Shown here piece after piece: positions 7,647 through 14,302 of a stretch of 15,247 bases of DNA (position 1 is its first letter; each line of letters opens with the position of its first letter). This DNA is from an uncultured Sphingorhabdus sp. (GTDB lineage Bacteria > Pseudomonadota > Alphaproteobacteria > Sphingomonadales > Sphingomonadaceae), in contig CALMYW010000279.1 of the NCBI GenBank assembly GCA_937873665.1, forward strand, positions 1 through 15,247, given 5' to 3'. The notes beneath the pieces were generated by a model, which searched no databases, was not told where the DNA came from, and saw only the letters and a program-made list of their open reading frames with translations. The position numbers and the translations under genes are program-made.

Positions 7647-7874
7647 GTGACGGCGGGCGTGCAAATCCTGCAGAACCTCCGCGGGGCATGGATGCTCCGT
7701 CGCGATATCGAGCCCGGAGGCGCTCAGCTGCATGGCGACGCGGTCTTCGCCCGTTTCGCCGCAATCCCCGACGTCGTGGAGCACGGACTGTTCCTCAATG
7801 GGATTGATACAATCGTGATCGCGCGCGGTGACACGATGGAAGTGCGACGCCGGGGGCAAGCGAGGTCTCGCTGA
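7647..7874 (+). pseudogene. Possible DUF6314-like N-terminal fragment
   Basis: A frame open from TTG 7593 or GTG 7647 to a TGA at 7872-7874 encodes VTAGVQILQNLRGAWMLRRD followed by GAQLHGDAVFARF. The pattern L-x-G-x-W-x-L-x-R-x-I followed by G-x-A-x-F resembles the N-terminal part of DUF6314 proteins, the part that the gene at 6496-6985 has lost from its main frame. The conserved second half of the family is not found downstream in any frame. It could be a broken second copy, or a small gene cotranscribed with the DUF417 gene, which it follows by 13 bases from the GTG. No Shine-Dalgarno is clear. The resemblance is by eye and weak. Confidence 0.35.
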
Positions 7875-8109
7875 TCTGCACCTGCGCGGCCTGGATGACA
7901 GCGCTGACGCGGAGTGATTCTCAGGCGCGACCTACGGCGATTCCGAGCGAAAAGGCTTGCCCTATAGCCGCCAGGTATCAACGGTTCCGCGGCCTTAACG
8001 AGCCGGACCCGTTTTTTTCGGCGCGCTCGATCAGTCGAAATCCTCCGAAACCCTTCTAAAACAGGACATTTTCCACAAGCCGCGCGGAGGAAGAGGACCA
8101 CGGTATGGC
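7875..8109. other. Non-coding stretch before the second marR
   Basis: I see no gene supported by family resemblance here. Open frames on both strands (for example minus 7724-8101) have arginine-rich, shadow-like composition. The right end contributes the promoter of the marR gene at 8146. Confidence 0.45.
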
Positions 8110-8138
8110 TTGCTGTCTATGCTCCGCGCACATATAGA
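8110..8138 (+). promoter_or_regulatory. Promoter of second marR, degenerate operator
   Basis: TTGCTG (8110-8115) and TATAGA (8133-8138) form a -35/-10 pair with a 17-bp spacer. The spacer region TCTATGCTCCGCGCACATATAG (8116-8137 region) resembles the first marR promoter, which begins TCTATGC at nearly the same distance from its ATG (29 against 30 bases), but the palindrome is poor. The predicted transcription start falls at the ATG (8146). Confidence 0.5.
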
Positions 8139-8145
8139 TGTGGCA

Positions 8146-8685
8146 ATGGATGGACCTCGAGATCGAAACATTTTCGGGGCGTTCGCACTCATGATCAGCG
8201 ACGACATCGTTCGCGCTAGTTCATCGCGGGCGCCGGAAGCTGGACCCGCCGCCTCAGCGCTGGCGTTGCTCGCGCACAAGCCCGGGCTCTCGATCCGTAT
8301 GCTTGCGATCGGGGTGGGCCTTTCACATGCTGGAACTGTTCGCCTGGTGGATAGATTGGTAAGCGAGGGATTGATCGAGCGTAGGGAGCATTCGACAGAC
8401 GGGCGCGCGCGATCCCTCTATCTTACTCCAACTGGCAAGGTCGCGAGCGACGAGGTCCTGGCCTCGCGCGATCAAGTGATTGCCGAAGGGCTATCGATCC
8501 TTAATCCAGACGAACTGAAAACCTTATCGGACATCGCTGAACGCGTTCTCCGAAATCGCTTGGAAAACCTCGAGCAGTCATACCGCATCTGCCGCTTGTG
8601 CTGCTACGAGGGCTGCACGAACTGCCCCGTCGATGCCGAATTGCATGAGCGAGGTGTGGACCGCGAGAAGAACGACGACGCGTAG
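8146..8685 (+). CDS. MarR-family regulator with C-terminal cysteine cluster (paralogue 2)
   Basis: This is a 179-residue MarR-type regulator. The wHTH spans about 48-97, with GLSHAGTVRLVDRLVSEGLIERREHSTDGRARSLYLTPTG; its recognition region differs from paralogue 1 at one residue (Val for Ile) over 14. The C-terminal tail YRICRLCCYEGCTNCPVD contains Cys149, 152, 153, 157 and 160, which could bind zinc or an iron-sulfur centre, or form disulfides, and so couple DNA binding to oxidant or thiol stress; this is inference. The start ATG 8146 aligns with paralogue 1 (MDGPRDRNIFGAFAL against MEPEVAKYHLGALAL); ATG 8119 and TTG 8110 lie upstream inside the promoter. There is no Shine-Dalgarno, in line with a leaderless message. 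No gene of its own follows in the same direction. Confidence 0.92.
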   Translation: MDGPRDRNIFGAFALMISDDIVRASSSRAPEAGPAASALALLAHKPGLSIRMLAIGVGLSHAGTVRLVDRLVSEGLIERREHSTDGRARSLYLTPTGKVASDEVLASRDQVIAEGLSILNPDELKTLSDIAERVLRNRLENLEQSYRICRLCCYEGCTNCPVDAELHERGVDREKNDDA

Positions 8686-8696
8686 GAGACTCGCAA

Positions 8697-8817
8697 TTGC
8701 GGCAGCTCAACGCTGCTCAGATGGCGGGGCTTCATAATGTCAGCGAGCCTACCATCAGCCGCATTCTTTTGGCTACGCGTCAAGCCGGCCGATCGGGCAT
8801 GGCGGTCTCATTCTAAT
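8697..8817 (+). pseudogene. Helix-turn-helix remnant, probably of a serine recombinase
   Basis: The frame LRQLNAAQMAGLHNVSEPTISRILLATRQAG ends at a TAA at about 8815-8817. The segment AAQMAGLHNVSEPTISRIL has the form of the C-terminal helix-turn-helix of Tn3-type resolvases and invertases (x-I/M-A-x-x-x-x-V-S-x-x-T-I-S-R-I/L). No catalytic domain lies upstream: the marR gene occupies that position in another frame. It is best read as the tail of a lost recombinase gene, marking a past rearrangement. It could also be chance or part of another HTH protein. Confidence 0.4.
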
Positions 8818-9081
8818 ATGTCGGTGATCGCCCCACTTTTAGCCGCTCAATTGATCGGAACGCGGTTTCGGAAGCGGCCGTTCAAACCACTCGCTGCATT
8901 CCCATTTCTCTATGTCCGATAGGTAGTTTCGGGGAAAAGCAGTCGGGAACAGGTTTCGGGAACGCATGCTCCGGCAGGAGCGCAGCGCGCGTCCCAAACG
9001 CGTTTTCCCGGTAGAGCTTCCCAATCGGCAAAGTGCGGGCCACCTCAGACTGCGAACGCGAAAAACCGCCTGGCTGGTCAC
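8818..9081. other. Gap between the HTH remnant and the oxidoreductase gene
   Basis: I see no gene with recognisable content. Several imperfect repeats of the type TTTCGGGGAA/TTTCGGGAAC occur (8927-8960), and GGGAAAA (about 8932) faces TTTTCCC (about 9004) at a distance, but no clear terminator or insertion-sequence end can be defined. Confidence 0.4.
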
Positions 9082-10107
9082 TCAAGGCAGGGTAACGACG
9101 ATTTTCGCTGCGGATACACCCGCCTTCAGGGCTTCCAAGGCAGCCTGGAGCATTTCAAGGCCCTGGCCCACGATCTTCGCCGGAGGGGCGGGGACGAACG
9201 TGCGCGCCGCGAGAGCCTGCGGCAGGAATTCGCGGTAGATCATTGGACCAACCTCGTCATCCTTGAGGCTCGTCCCGGAGATGTGCGTCGCCTCGACTCC
9301 AAATGAACGCTCGTCGGGCGGGGCCAGCGTCGCTGCCACCCGGCGCGAGCCCTCGCATCTCGCAACTACGGCAAAACAGTCTTTCATGTGACCGGTCGCG
9401 TGAAGCGTTCCAGCGAGACTGCGCCCGCGCATTGCCTCAATCACGTCTTCCACGATGGCTGGACTCGAGTGGTCAAGAACCTCGCTTGCACCCAGCTCCT
9501 TCAACAGGCCGACGTTGCGCGCCGAAGCGGTGGCGACGCACCTGTAGCCCGACGCCACCGCGAGCTGGATGGCGTTGCAGCCAACGCTCGACGATCCACC
9601 CCAGACCAGAACGACCTCTGGACGCGCGGTCGGCGAGTGTAACGGTGGCGCGAGAGCCAACTGTGTCCGTCCGTAGAGCCCGCTTGCGGCGGTGCCAAGG
9701 CCAAGCGGGAGGACTGCCGCATCAGCGAAGGCCATGTTGTTGGGGATCGGCGCCGCCATGTGGTCCAGCACGATCGTGTGGTGCTGGAACGCACCCTGCG
9801 CAGGTTGATTTACGGTTGTCCCGACCGCCTGTCCGATGACTCGATCGCCGACCTTGAACCGCTCGACCGCGCCACCGACCGCCGCGACCTCACCGGAGAC
9901 GTCGCTGCCGAGAATCGCGGGATAGTCGAGCCATGGCAAAAGCGCGACGTCCTGCAGAATCCAGTCGAGTGGGTTGATCGCGATGGCCGCGTTGCGGATC
10001 AATATCTCGTTCGCCGCCAGATGCGGCAGAGCGGTGACACCGATCCTCAGTGGCTGCCCCGGCGCTTTCTGCCAGGCGGCCTGATTAGTCACGGTTTCGG
10101 TCATCAT
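9082..10107 (-). CDS. MDR-superfamily (zinc-binding alcohol dehydrogenase family) oxidoreductase
   Basis: This is a 341-residue medium-chain dehydrogenase/reductase. It has the N-terminal GroES-like fold (INPLDWILQDVALLPWLDYPAILGSDVSGEVAAVGGAVERFKVGDRVIG) and a Rossmann domain with VLVWGGSSSVGCNAIQLAVASGYRCVATAS for NAD(P)H. The catalytic-zinc Cys/His ligands of classical alcohol dehydrogenases and the structural four-cysteine loop are not visible, so it is more likely a quinone or enone/aldehyde reductase-like member. Such enzymes could remove reactive electrophiles under oxidant stress; this is inference. ATG 10107 overlaps the msrA stop by one base (TGATG), so it is the last gene of the leftward hydrolase-OsmC/msrA operon. 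Alternative starts are ATG 10104 or TTG 10110. Confidence 0.88.
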   Translation of the reverse strand: MMTETVTNQAAWQKAPGQPLRIGVTALPHLAANEILIRNAAIAINPLDWILQDVALLPWLDYPAILGSDVSGEVAAVGGAVERFKVGDRVIGQAVGTTVNQPAQGAFQHHTIVLDHMAAPIPNNMAFADAAVLPLGLGTAASGLYGRTQLALAPPLHSPTARPEVVLVWGGSSSVGCNAIQLAVASGYRCVATASARNVGLLKELGASEVLDHSSPAIVEDVIEAMRGRSLAGTLHATGHMKDCFAVVARCEGSRRVAATLAPPDERSFGVEATHISGTSLKDDEVGPMIYREFLPQALAARTFVPAPPAKIVGQGLEMLQAALEALKAGVSAAKIVVTLP

Positions 10108-10670
10108 CAACTCTTTCTGTCAAGTATTACAGCTGGGCGTTCGTCTGAGCGGTCCAACCGCCAGGTCGGGCGCACGAAGTGGCAGCTATAGCCCCCAGGA
10201 TAGCGCACCAGGTATTCTTGGTGCTCTGGCTCCGCCTCCCAAAAGGGTTCTTCTGGGTTGATCTCCGACACGACCGGGCCTGGCCAGCTTCCTGATGCCT
10301 CGATTTCCGCGATGGTTGTGAGGGCGACTTCCTTCTGCACTTCGGTGGTGTAGAAAATCGCCGATCGATAGCTCGGACCGACATCGCTGCCTTGTTGCTC
10401 GTAGGTCGTGGGGTCATGTATCTGGAAGAAGAGTTCCAAGAGCGAGCGATAGGCGAGAACGGAAGGGTCGAAGGTCACTTCCACTGCTTCCGCATGGCCG
10501 TAATGTCTCGCGTAGGTCGGATCAGGCATTTCTCCGCCTGTGTAACCGACACGCGTCGAAATGACTCCCCTGGCTCGGCGCAGCAAATCCTCCATGCCCC
10601 AGAAGCAGCCGCCTGCGAGAATTGCTCGCTCTGTCGCGGCCGCCCTATTGCCGGTAGGCGATTGGCTCAC
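10107..10670 (-). CDS. msrA: Peptide-methionine (S)-S-oxide reductase MsrA (copy 1)
   Basis: MsrA reduces the S epimer of methionine sulfoxide in proteins and free methionine, using thioredoxin or another thiol. The catalytic motif AGGCFWGME has Cys22 (from the chosen start), followed by [43 protein letters not shown] and the C-terminal [13 protein letters not shown] choose GTG 10670, giving 187 residues, because AGGAGGG lies about ten bases upstream; GTG 10700, just after the hydrolase-OsmC stop, and 10796 are in frame but the latter overlaps the upstream gene by 94 bases. It is the middle gene of a leftward operon. It is clearly diverged from the second msrA at 13631, so the two copies are not a recent duplication. 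Confidence 0.93.
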   Translation of the reverse strand: MSQSPTGNRAAATERAILAGGCFWGMEDLLRRARGVISTRVGYTGGEMPDPTYARHYGHAEAVEVTFDPSVLAYRSLLELFFQIHDPTTYEQQGSDVGPSYRSAIFYTTEVQKEVALTTIAEIEASGSWPGPVVSEINPEEPFWEAEPEHQEYLVRYPGGYSCHFVRPTWRLDRSDERPAVILDRKS

Positions 10671-10702
10671 AGTCCGTTCGCCCTCCTCCGTGTGCGCCAC
10701 GG

Positions 10703-11935
10703 TCAAGCCAGCCTCGCGGGATCCGCAGCCTGACTGGCGCTCAAGAGCTCGGTCTGCACGTCCGAACCCCGGATGAGACTCAGATCGACGGGACATCGAT
10801 CAGCGATCGCGAGGATCCGAGCGCGCTGATCATCACTCAGCGGCCCATCGAGGACAATGGTGCGGGTGAACCGGTCGGGTGGCATCATGTCCGGCACCTT
10901 CTCGTGCTGCACGGTCGTGCTCGCCCGTTCGAGCGGAAAGCCCTTGCGGTTCGCATAGAGACGCATCGTCATCACCGTGCAGGCTGCGAGGCCGGCAGAT
11001 ACGAGTTCGTAGGGAGATAGTCCGGTCCCGAGGCCACCGACCGATGCTGGCTCGTCGGCGAACAGAGTGTGCTCGCCGCTGCGGACCTTGAGCTGGAACG
11101 TCCCTGCAAGAGTTTCGGTGGAGACGACGCCCTCCGCAACCTCGACCTGCGGAAGATCCGCGCTGAGTGGTGGGAGAAAGCGGCTCGCCCAAACCGCCAC
11201 CATGGCCGCGGCGTAGTTCGCGTCCGCGACGTCGGTGAGAAGGTGATCCGCGTTGTCGAGCGAGATGAAGCTTTTAGGGTGCCTGGACGCGACGAAGATG
11301 CGCGACGCGTGGTCGATGCCGACCACCTGATCCAGCGGAGAGTGCATGACCAGCACCGGCCGTCGCAGGGAGGCAATGGCCTTCTCGACGTCGATCCCCT
11401 CAACCGCCTCAAGGAACCCTCGGCGAATGAGGAAGGGCCTACCGGCAATCTCCACCGAGGCCTCGCCCTCGCTCGCGATGGTGTCCAGATCATTCGGTCC
11501 GAAGAGGCGCAAGATATGCTGAAGGTCGGCCGGCGCACCAATCGTCGCTACCGCCGCAATATCAGGCATGTCGGCGGCGGCTACGATCGCAGCGGTGCCA
11601 CCCAGGCTGTGCCCGACGAGGAGGGACGGTGACATGCCCGCCGCCGCCATCGCATTTGCGGCGGCCCGAAGGTCCTCGACGTCCGACGCGAAGTTCACAG
11701 GTTCTCCCGTCCCACCGCCGATCCCGGTCCCGGCGAAATCGAACCTCAAGACCCCGATGCCCGCACGCGACAGCGCGCGCGAGATGTGAACAGCGGCGCG
11801 ACTGTCTTTCCCGCACGTGAAGCAGTGGGCGAAGATCGCCCAGCCCCGCGGCGTCCCTTCCGGCGGTTCGAGGTGCCCGGACAGCGGAGAGCCAGCCCCA
11901 CTGACAAACGTAAATGATCTTCCTGCCATGTCCAT
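10703..11935 (-). CDS. Bifunctional alpha/beta hydrolase / OsmC family protein
   Basis: This is a 410-residue fusion. Residues about 1-255 are an alpha/beta hydrolase with the nucleophile elbow GHSLGG (Ser110), an Asp in SPLDQVV (Asp202) and a His in DNADHLL (His231) as the likely triad. Residues about 270-405 are an OsmC/Ohr-type domain with the two peroxidatic-type cysteines in LAACT (Cys319) and ADRCPV (Cys381). OsmC domains reduce organic hydroperoxides; the hydrolase part may release or trap an acylated or peroxidised substrate, which is unknown. The fusion is a known architecture. ATG 11935 has GGAGG four bases upstream; the in-frame extension to 12022 lacks such a site. It heads the operon with msrA and the MDR gene and is transcribed from the operator region at 12037-12095, about 100 bases upstream. 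Confidence 0.92.
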   Translation of the reverse strand: MDMAGRSFTFVSGAGSPLSGHLEPPEGTPRGWAIFAHCFTCGKDSRAAVHISRALSRAGIGVLRFDFAGTGIGGGTGEPVNFASDVEDLRAAANAMAAAGMSPSLLVGHSLGGTAAIVAAADMPDIAAVATIGAPADLQHILRLFGPNDLDTIASEGEASVEIAGRPFLIRRGFLEAVEGIDVEKAIASLRRPVLVMHSPLDQVVGIDHASRIFVASRHPKSFISLDNADHLLTDVADANYAAAMVAVWASRFLPPLSADLPQVEVAEGVVSTETLAGTFQLKVRSGEHTLFADEPASVGGLGTGLSPYELVSAGLAACTVMTMRLYANRKGFPLERASTTVQHEKVPDMMPPDRFTRTIVLDGPLSDDQRARILAIADRCPVDLSLIRGSDVQTELLSASQAADPARLA

Positions 11936-12036
11936 CAAACCTCCAGCACGCGGCTTGGCGGTTGCGCTCTCAGAACCTTCGACGGAGCTGAGCGGAGCGC
12001 ACCGCCAACCGGTAATCGTCATCTCAGGCTATCATT

Positions 12037-12055
12037 TATATGTCTGGCGCATATA
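12037..12055. promoter_or_regulatory. Operator copy, osmC side of the divergent promoter
   Basis: TATATGTCTGGCGCATATA matches the consensus TATATGCGTCGCGCATATA at 16 of 19 positions. It lies about 100 bases upstream of the hydrolase-OsmC start and overlaps a leftward TATAAA-like -10 (plus 12035-12040). TGTCT and AGACA (12041-12045, 12055-12059) form a second, overlapping inverted repeat. Confidence 0.65.
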
Positions 12056-12076
12056 GACAAGCCCCTATACCATGAT

Positions 12077-12095
12077 TATATGCGCCAAGCATACT
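12077..12095. promoter_or_regulatory. Operator copy, lysR side of the divergent promoter
   Basis: TATATGCGCCAAGCATACT contains the inverted repeat TATGC-GCCAA-GCATA, nearly the same as TATGC-GCGAA-GCATA at 4911. Its minus-strand form matches the consensus at 15 of 19 positions. It ends in CATACT, a possible -10 for the lysR gene at 12164. Its centre is 40 bp from the neighbouring operator, close to four helical turns. Confidence 0.6.
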
Positions 12096-12163
12096 TCTGC
12101 GACCTGCTTTCCAAAGGCGGTCTCACGGAAGAGGTATCAGTCAGGCGCGTGGGCCAAAGGACT

Positions 12164-13039
12164 ATGGAACTCAATCAAGTCAGCTATTTCATCAACTTGG
12201 CCGAGACGCTGAATTTCACAGCGGCCGCTCGCTTGAGCGGTGTGTCACAGCCAAGTCTGACCCGCGCGATCCGCCGCTTGGAAGATGAGCTTGGCGGGCC
12301 GCTGATCTATCGCGACGGGAAGAACAGCCGCCTGACTGGCCTTGGCCATGACGTCGAGGCAGAATTCCGGCGCATGGTGGTCGCGATGAAGAGCGTTCGC
12401 AATCACTCGGAGCACTGGGCGATGGGGGGGCACCGCGTGCTGGATGTCGCCGTCGCGCCCACCGTCGGACCAAAGGAATTTACGGCATTCTTCGAGAGCG
12501 CATTGGCGGAGATGCCATCCATCGAAATCAAGCTGCACTCGCTCCAGTCGAACGAGGACACATCGGAGGTGCTTTCAGGAAAATACCACGCGTGCATCAT
12601 GCCGCGTGAAACAAGACCGGAACGCAAGCTGGATGTGCATCCTCTATTTCGGGAGCGCTTCGTGCTCGGCTGTTCTGCAAACCATCCCTTGGCTGCCAAC
12701 GAGATCGTGCGCGGCGAAGACCTGCTCGAGTTTCCTTTCGTCGATCGCCTGAAATGCGAGTTTCGCGATCGGATCCTCGATCACTTCGCGCGACGGGACT
12801 TGCTCATGCGACCTCGCTTTCGATCAGATCGCGAGGACTGGGTGCAACGGGTCGTCGCTGACGGCCACGCCATATGCATTCTTCCGGAACGATCGCCGAC
12901 CGTGCAAGGCCTCGTCACTCGGCCGATCGACGGATTTGTCTTGGAGCGCGAAGTCGTGATCGCGACAGTATCCGGCTCCACGGCAACGGTCGAGATACGG
13001 AACATCGCGCAGCTGGCAGCCCGGTATGAGTGGAACTGA
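12164..13039 (+). CDS. LysR-family transcriptional regulator (stress island)
   Basis: This is a 291-residue LysR-type regulator, divergent from the hydrolase-OsmC operon. The HTH is at about 3-62: LNQVSYFINLAETLNFTAAARLSGVSQPSLTRAIRRLEDELGGPLIYRDGKNSRLT. The effector domain starts near residue 90 (RVLDVAVAPTVGPKEF) and carries cysteines in YHACIMP, VLGCSANHP, LKCEFRD and AICILPE. I choose ATG 12164 (AAAGGA just upstream, MELNQVSYF typical of the family); the in-frame ATG 12080 lies inside the operator and would add 28 atypical residues. It is the usual arrangement for a LysR protein that activates its divergent neighbour, possibly in response to the same oxidant. It is unlike the LysR at 3785 in sequence and probably in role. 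Confidence 0.92.
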   Translation: MELNQVSYFINLAETLNFTAAARLSGVSQPSLTRAIRRLEDELGGPLIYRDGKNSRLTGLGHDVEAEFRRMVVAMKSVRNHSEHWAMGGHRVLDVAVAPTVGPKEFTAFFESALAEMPSIEIKLHSLQSNEDTSEVLSGKYHACIMPRETRPERKLDVHPLFRERFVLGCSANHPLAANEIVRGEDLLEFPFVDRLKCEFRDRILDHFARRDLLMRPRFRSDREDWVQRVVADGHAICILPERSPTVQGLVTRPIDGFVLEREVVIATVSGSTATVEIRNIAQLAARYEWN

Positions 13040-13074
13040 ATCACGACGTGAAGAGCTTCGGCGCTATGGAAACT

Positions 13075-13089
13075 ATACGCGCAGCGTAT
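13075..13089. promoter_or_regulatory. Variant palindrome in the msrB promoter region
   Basis: ATACGC-GCA-GCGTAT is a perfect 6-bp-arm inverted repeat about 95 bases upstream of msrB. It resembles the island operator with transitions (CTATACGCGC-AGCGTAT against CTATGCGCGAAGCATAT) and is shorter, so membership in the same operator family is plausible but uncertain. Confidence 0.45.
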
Positions 13090-13185
13090 TGGATAAATCT
13101 GGGGCGCACTGCGATAGTCGGCGCAATGACTGCAAAGATAAATGACAGTGTGTCGAGCTCTCTAGATTAATTATTGGAGACTATC

Positions 13186-13629
13186 ATGAAGTTTGAGAAG
13201 TCACAGGCAGCAGTTGACCGCCTGACCCCCGAGCAACGCCGGATTACCCAGGATTCGGGGACCGAAAGGCCCTTCACGGGTGAGCACAACGACAACAAGG
13301 AGCCTGGCATCTACGTCGACATAGTGTCGGGAGAGCCGCTGTTCGCTTCAACGGACAAGTTCGATTCGGGTACTGGCTGGCCCAGCTTCACCAAGCCGAT
13401 CGTTCCGGCAAACGTGAACGAGGTGCGGGACAGTGCACACGGCATGGTCCGGACGGAGGTCAGGTCGGTACACGCCGACAGCCATCTGGGCCACGTTTTC
13501 CCGGACGGTCCTTCCGACCGCGGCGGTCTGCGCTACTGCATCAACTCTGCGTCCCTTCGCTTCATCCCGCGCGACGAGATGGAGTCCGAGGGATACGGTG
13601 AATATCTCGATCAAGTAGAGGAGGCTTAA
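13186..13629 (+). CDS. msrB: Peptide-methionine (R)-S-oxide reductase MsrB, single-cysteine type
   Basis: MsrB reduces the R epimer of methionine sulfoxide in proteins. The 147-residue protein has [43 protein letters not shown] and the catalytic [13 protein letters not shown] (Cys118). It has only this one cysteine: the zinc CxxC pairs are replaced ([10 protein letters not shown] and [10 protein letters not shown]), and the SGCGWPSF resolving cysteine of E. coli-type MsrB is Thr63. It would therefore need an external thiol to resolve the sulfenic acid. ATG 13186 has GGAGA six bases upstream; TTG 13174 is in frame but less likely. msrA (copy 2) follows after one base, so the pair can repair both epimers. 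Confidence 0.95.
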   Translation: MKFEKSQAAVDRLTPEQRRITQDSGTERPFTGEHNDNKEPGIYVDIVSGEPLFASTDKFDSGTGWPSFTKPIVPANVNEVRDSAHGMVRTEVRSVHADSHLGHVFPDGPSDRGGLRYCINSASLRFIPRDEMESEGYGEYLDQVEEA

Positions 13630-13630
13630 C

Positions 13631-14170
13631 ATGCATCAGCGCGCTGTTCTCGCAGGAGGATGTTTCTGGGGCATGCAGGATCTGATCCGCAAGCGGCCCG
13701 GCATCATCTCGACCCGTGTGGGTTACACGGGCGGCGATATTCCGAACGCCACGTATCGTAATCACGGCACGCATGCCGAGGGGATCGAGATTGTCTTCGA
13801 CCCGACAGTGACGAGCTACCGGCACATCCTGGAATTCTTCTTCCAGATCCACGATCCGACGACGCTGAACCGCCAGGGCAATGATCGTGGGCTCTCCTAC
13901 CGGTCGGGCATCTATTATGTCGACGAGGAGCAGAAGCGCGTCGCCGAGGATACGATCGCCGATGTGGATGCCTCGGGGCTGTGGGATGGCAAAGTGGTGA
14001 CCGAGGTCCAGCCGGTCGGCGAGTTCTGGGAGGCCGAGCCCGATCACCAGGATTATCTGGAGAAGCGGCCGGGCGGCTACACCTGCCACTTCGTCCGTCC
14101 CGACTGGGTTCTTCCAAAGCGGCATGAGGCCGGCGATGTGAGCCCTGCGGCCGGGGCTGCAGCGGAATAG
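13631..14170 (+). CDS. msrA: Peptide-methionine (S)-S-oxide reductase MsrA (copy 2)
   Basis: This is a 179-residue MsrA with the catalytic AGGCFWGMQ (Cys11), [48 protein letters not shown] and the C-terminal [12 protein letters not shown] (Cys152). GAGGAGG lies seven bases upstream of the ATG, overlapping the end of msrB, so translation is strong and coupled. The 3' tail after PDWVLPK is a short alanine-rich extension. Compared with copy 1 the core motifs are shared, but the sequences differ widely, which points to separate origins or old divergence. Cys152 may act as a resolving residue or the enzyme may depend on an outside thiol. Confidence 0.95.
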   Translation: MHQRAVLAGGCFWGMQDLIRKRPGIISTRVGYTGGDIPNATYRNHGTHAEGIEIVFDPTVTSYRHILEFFFQIHDPTTLNRQGNDRGLSYRSGIYYVDEEQKRVAEDTIADVDASGLWDGKVVTEVQPVGEFWEAEPDHQDYLEKRPGGYTCHFVRPDWVLPKRHEAGDVSPAAGAAAE

Positions 14171-14213
14171 GCTTCGCTGCCGTTAGTGCCGCGCCGATCC
14201 GGTTCGCAACCTC

Positions 14214-14243
14214 CGACGACCGCGTCAATCGACGCGGTCGTCG
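14214..14243. repeat. Perfect 13-bp hairpin between msrA and the GST gene
   Basis: CGACGACCGCGTC (14214-14226) and GACGCGGTCGTCG (14231-14243) are perfect complements with a 4-base AATC loop. The stem is very GC-rich and should be stable in RNA. No T tract follows, so it is not a standard intrinsic terminator; it may slow transcription, protect the msrBA message end, or separate msrBA expression from the GST gene 60 bases downstream. Confidence 0.7.
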
Positions 14244-14302
14244 AACCCGGCCTTGAAGCAGATCATTCCATTCAGCCGCCGTCGCAGTGCCAGGATCCAG
14301 AT

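Noticed and set aside
7724..8101. 125-codon minus-strand frame
   Set aside because: Arginine-rich composition with no family features; it covers the antisense of the 7647-7874 fragment and non-coding sequence.
8925..9012. Facing GGGAAAA/TTTTCCC and repeated TTTCGGGGAA-like words as an insertion-sequence end
   Set aside because: The inverted match is short and imperfect, the distance is long, and no transposase or target duplication is near.
9303..9839. Plus-strand frames opposite the MDR and OsmC genes
   Set aside because: They are antisense shadows of high-GC genes with no protein-family resemblance.
12080..12163. Upstream start for the second LysR gene
   Set aside because: The ATG lies inside the operator and the added 28 residues are not LysR-like; ATG 12164 gives the normal N-terminus.
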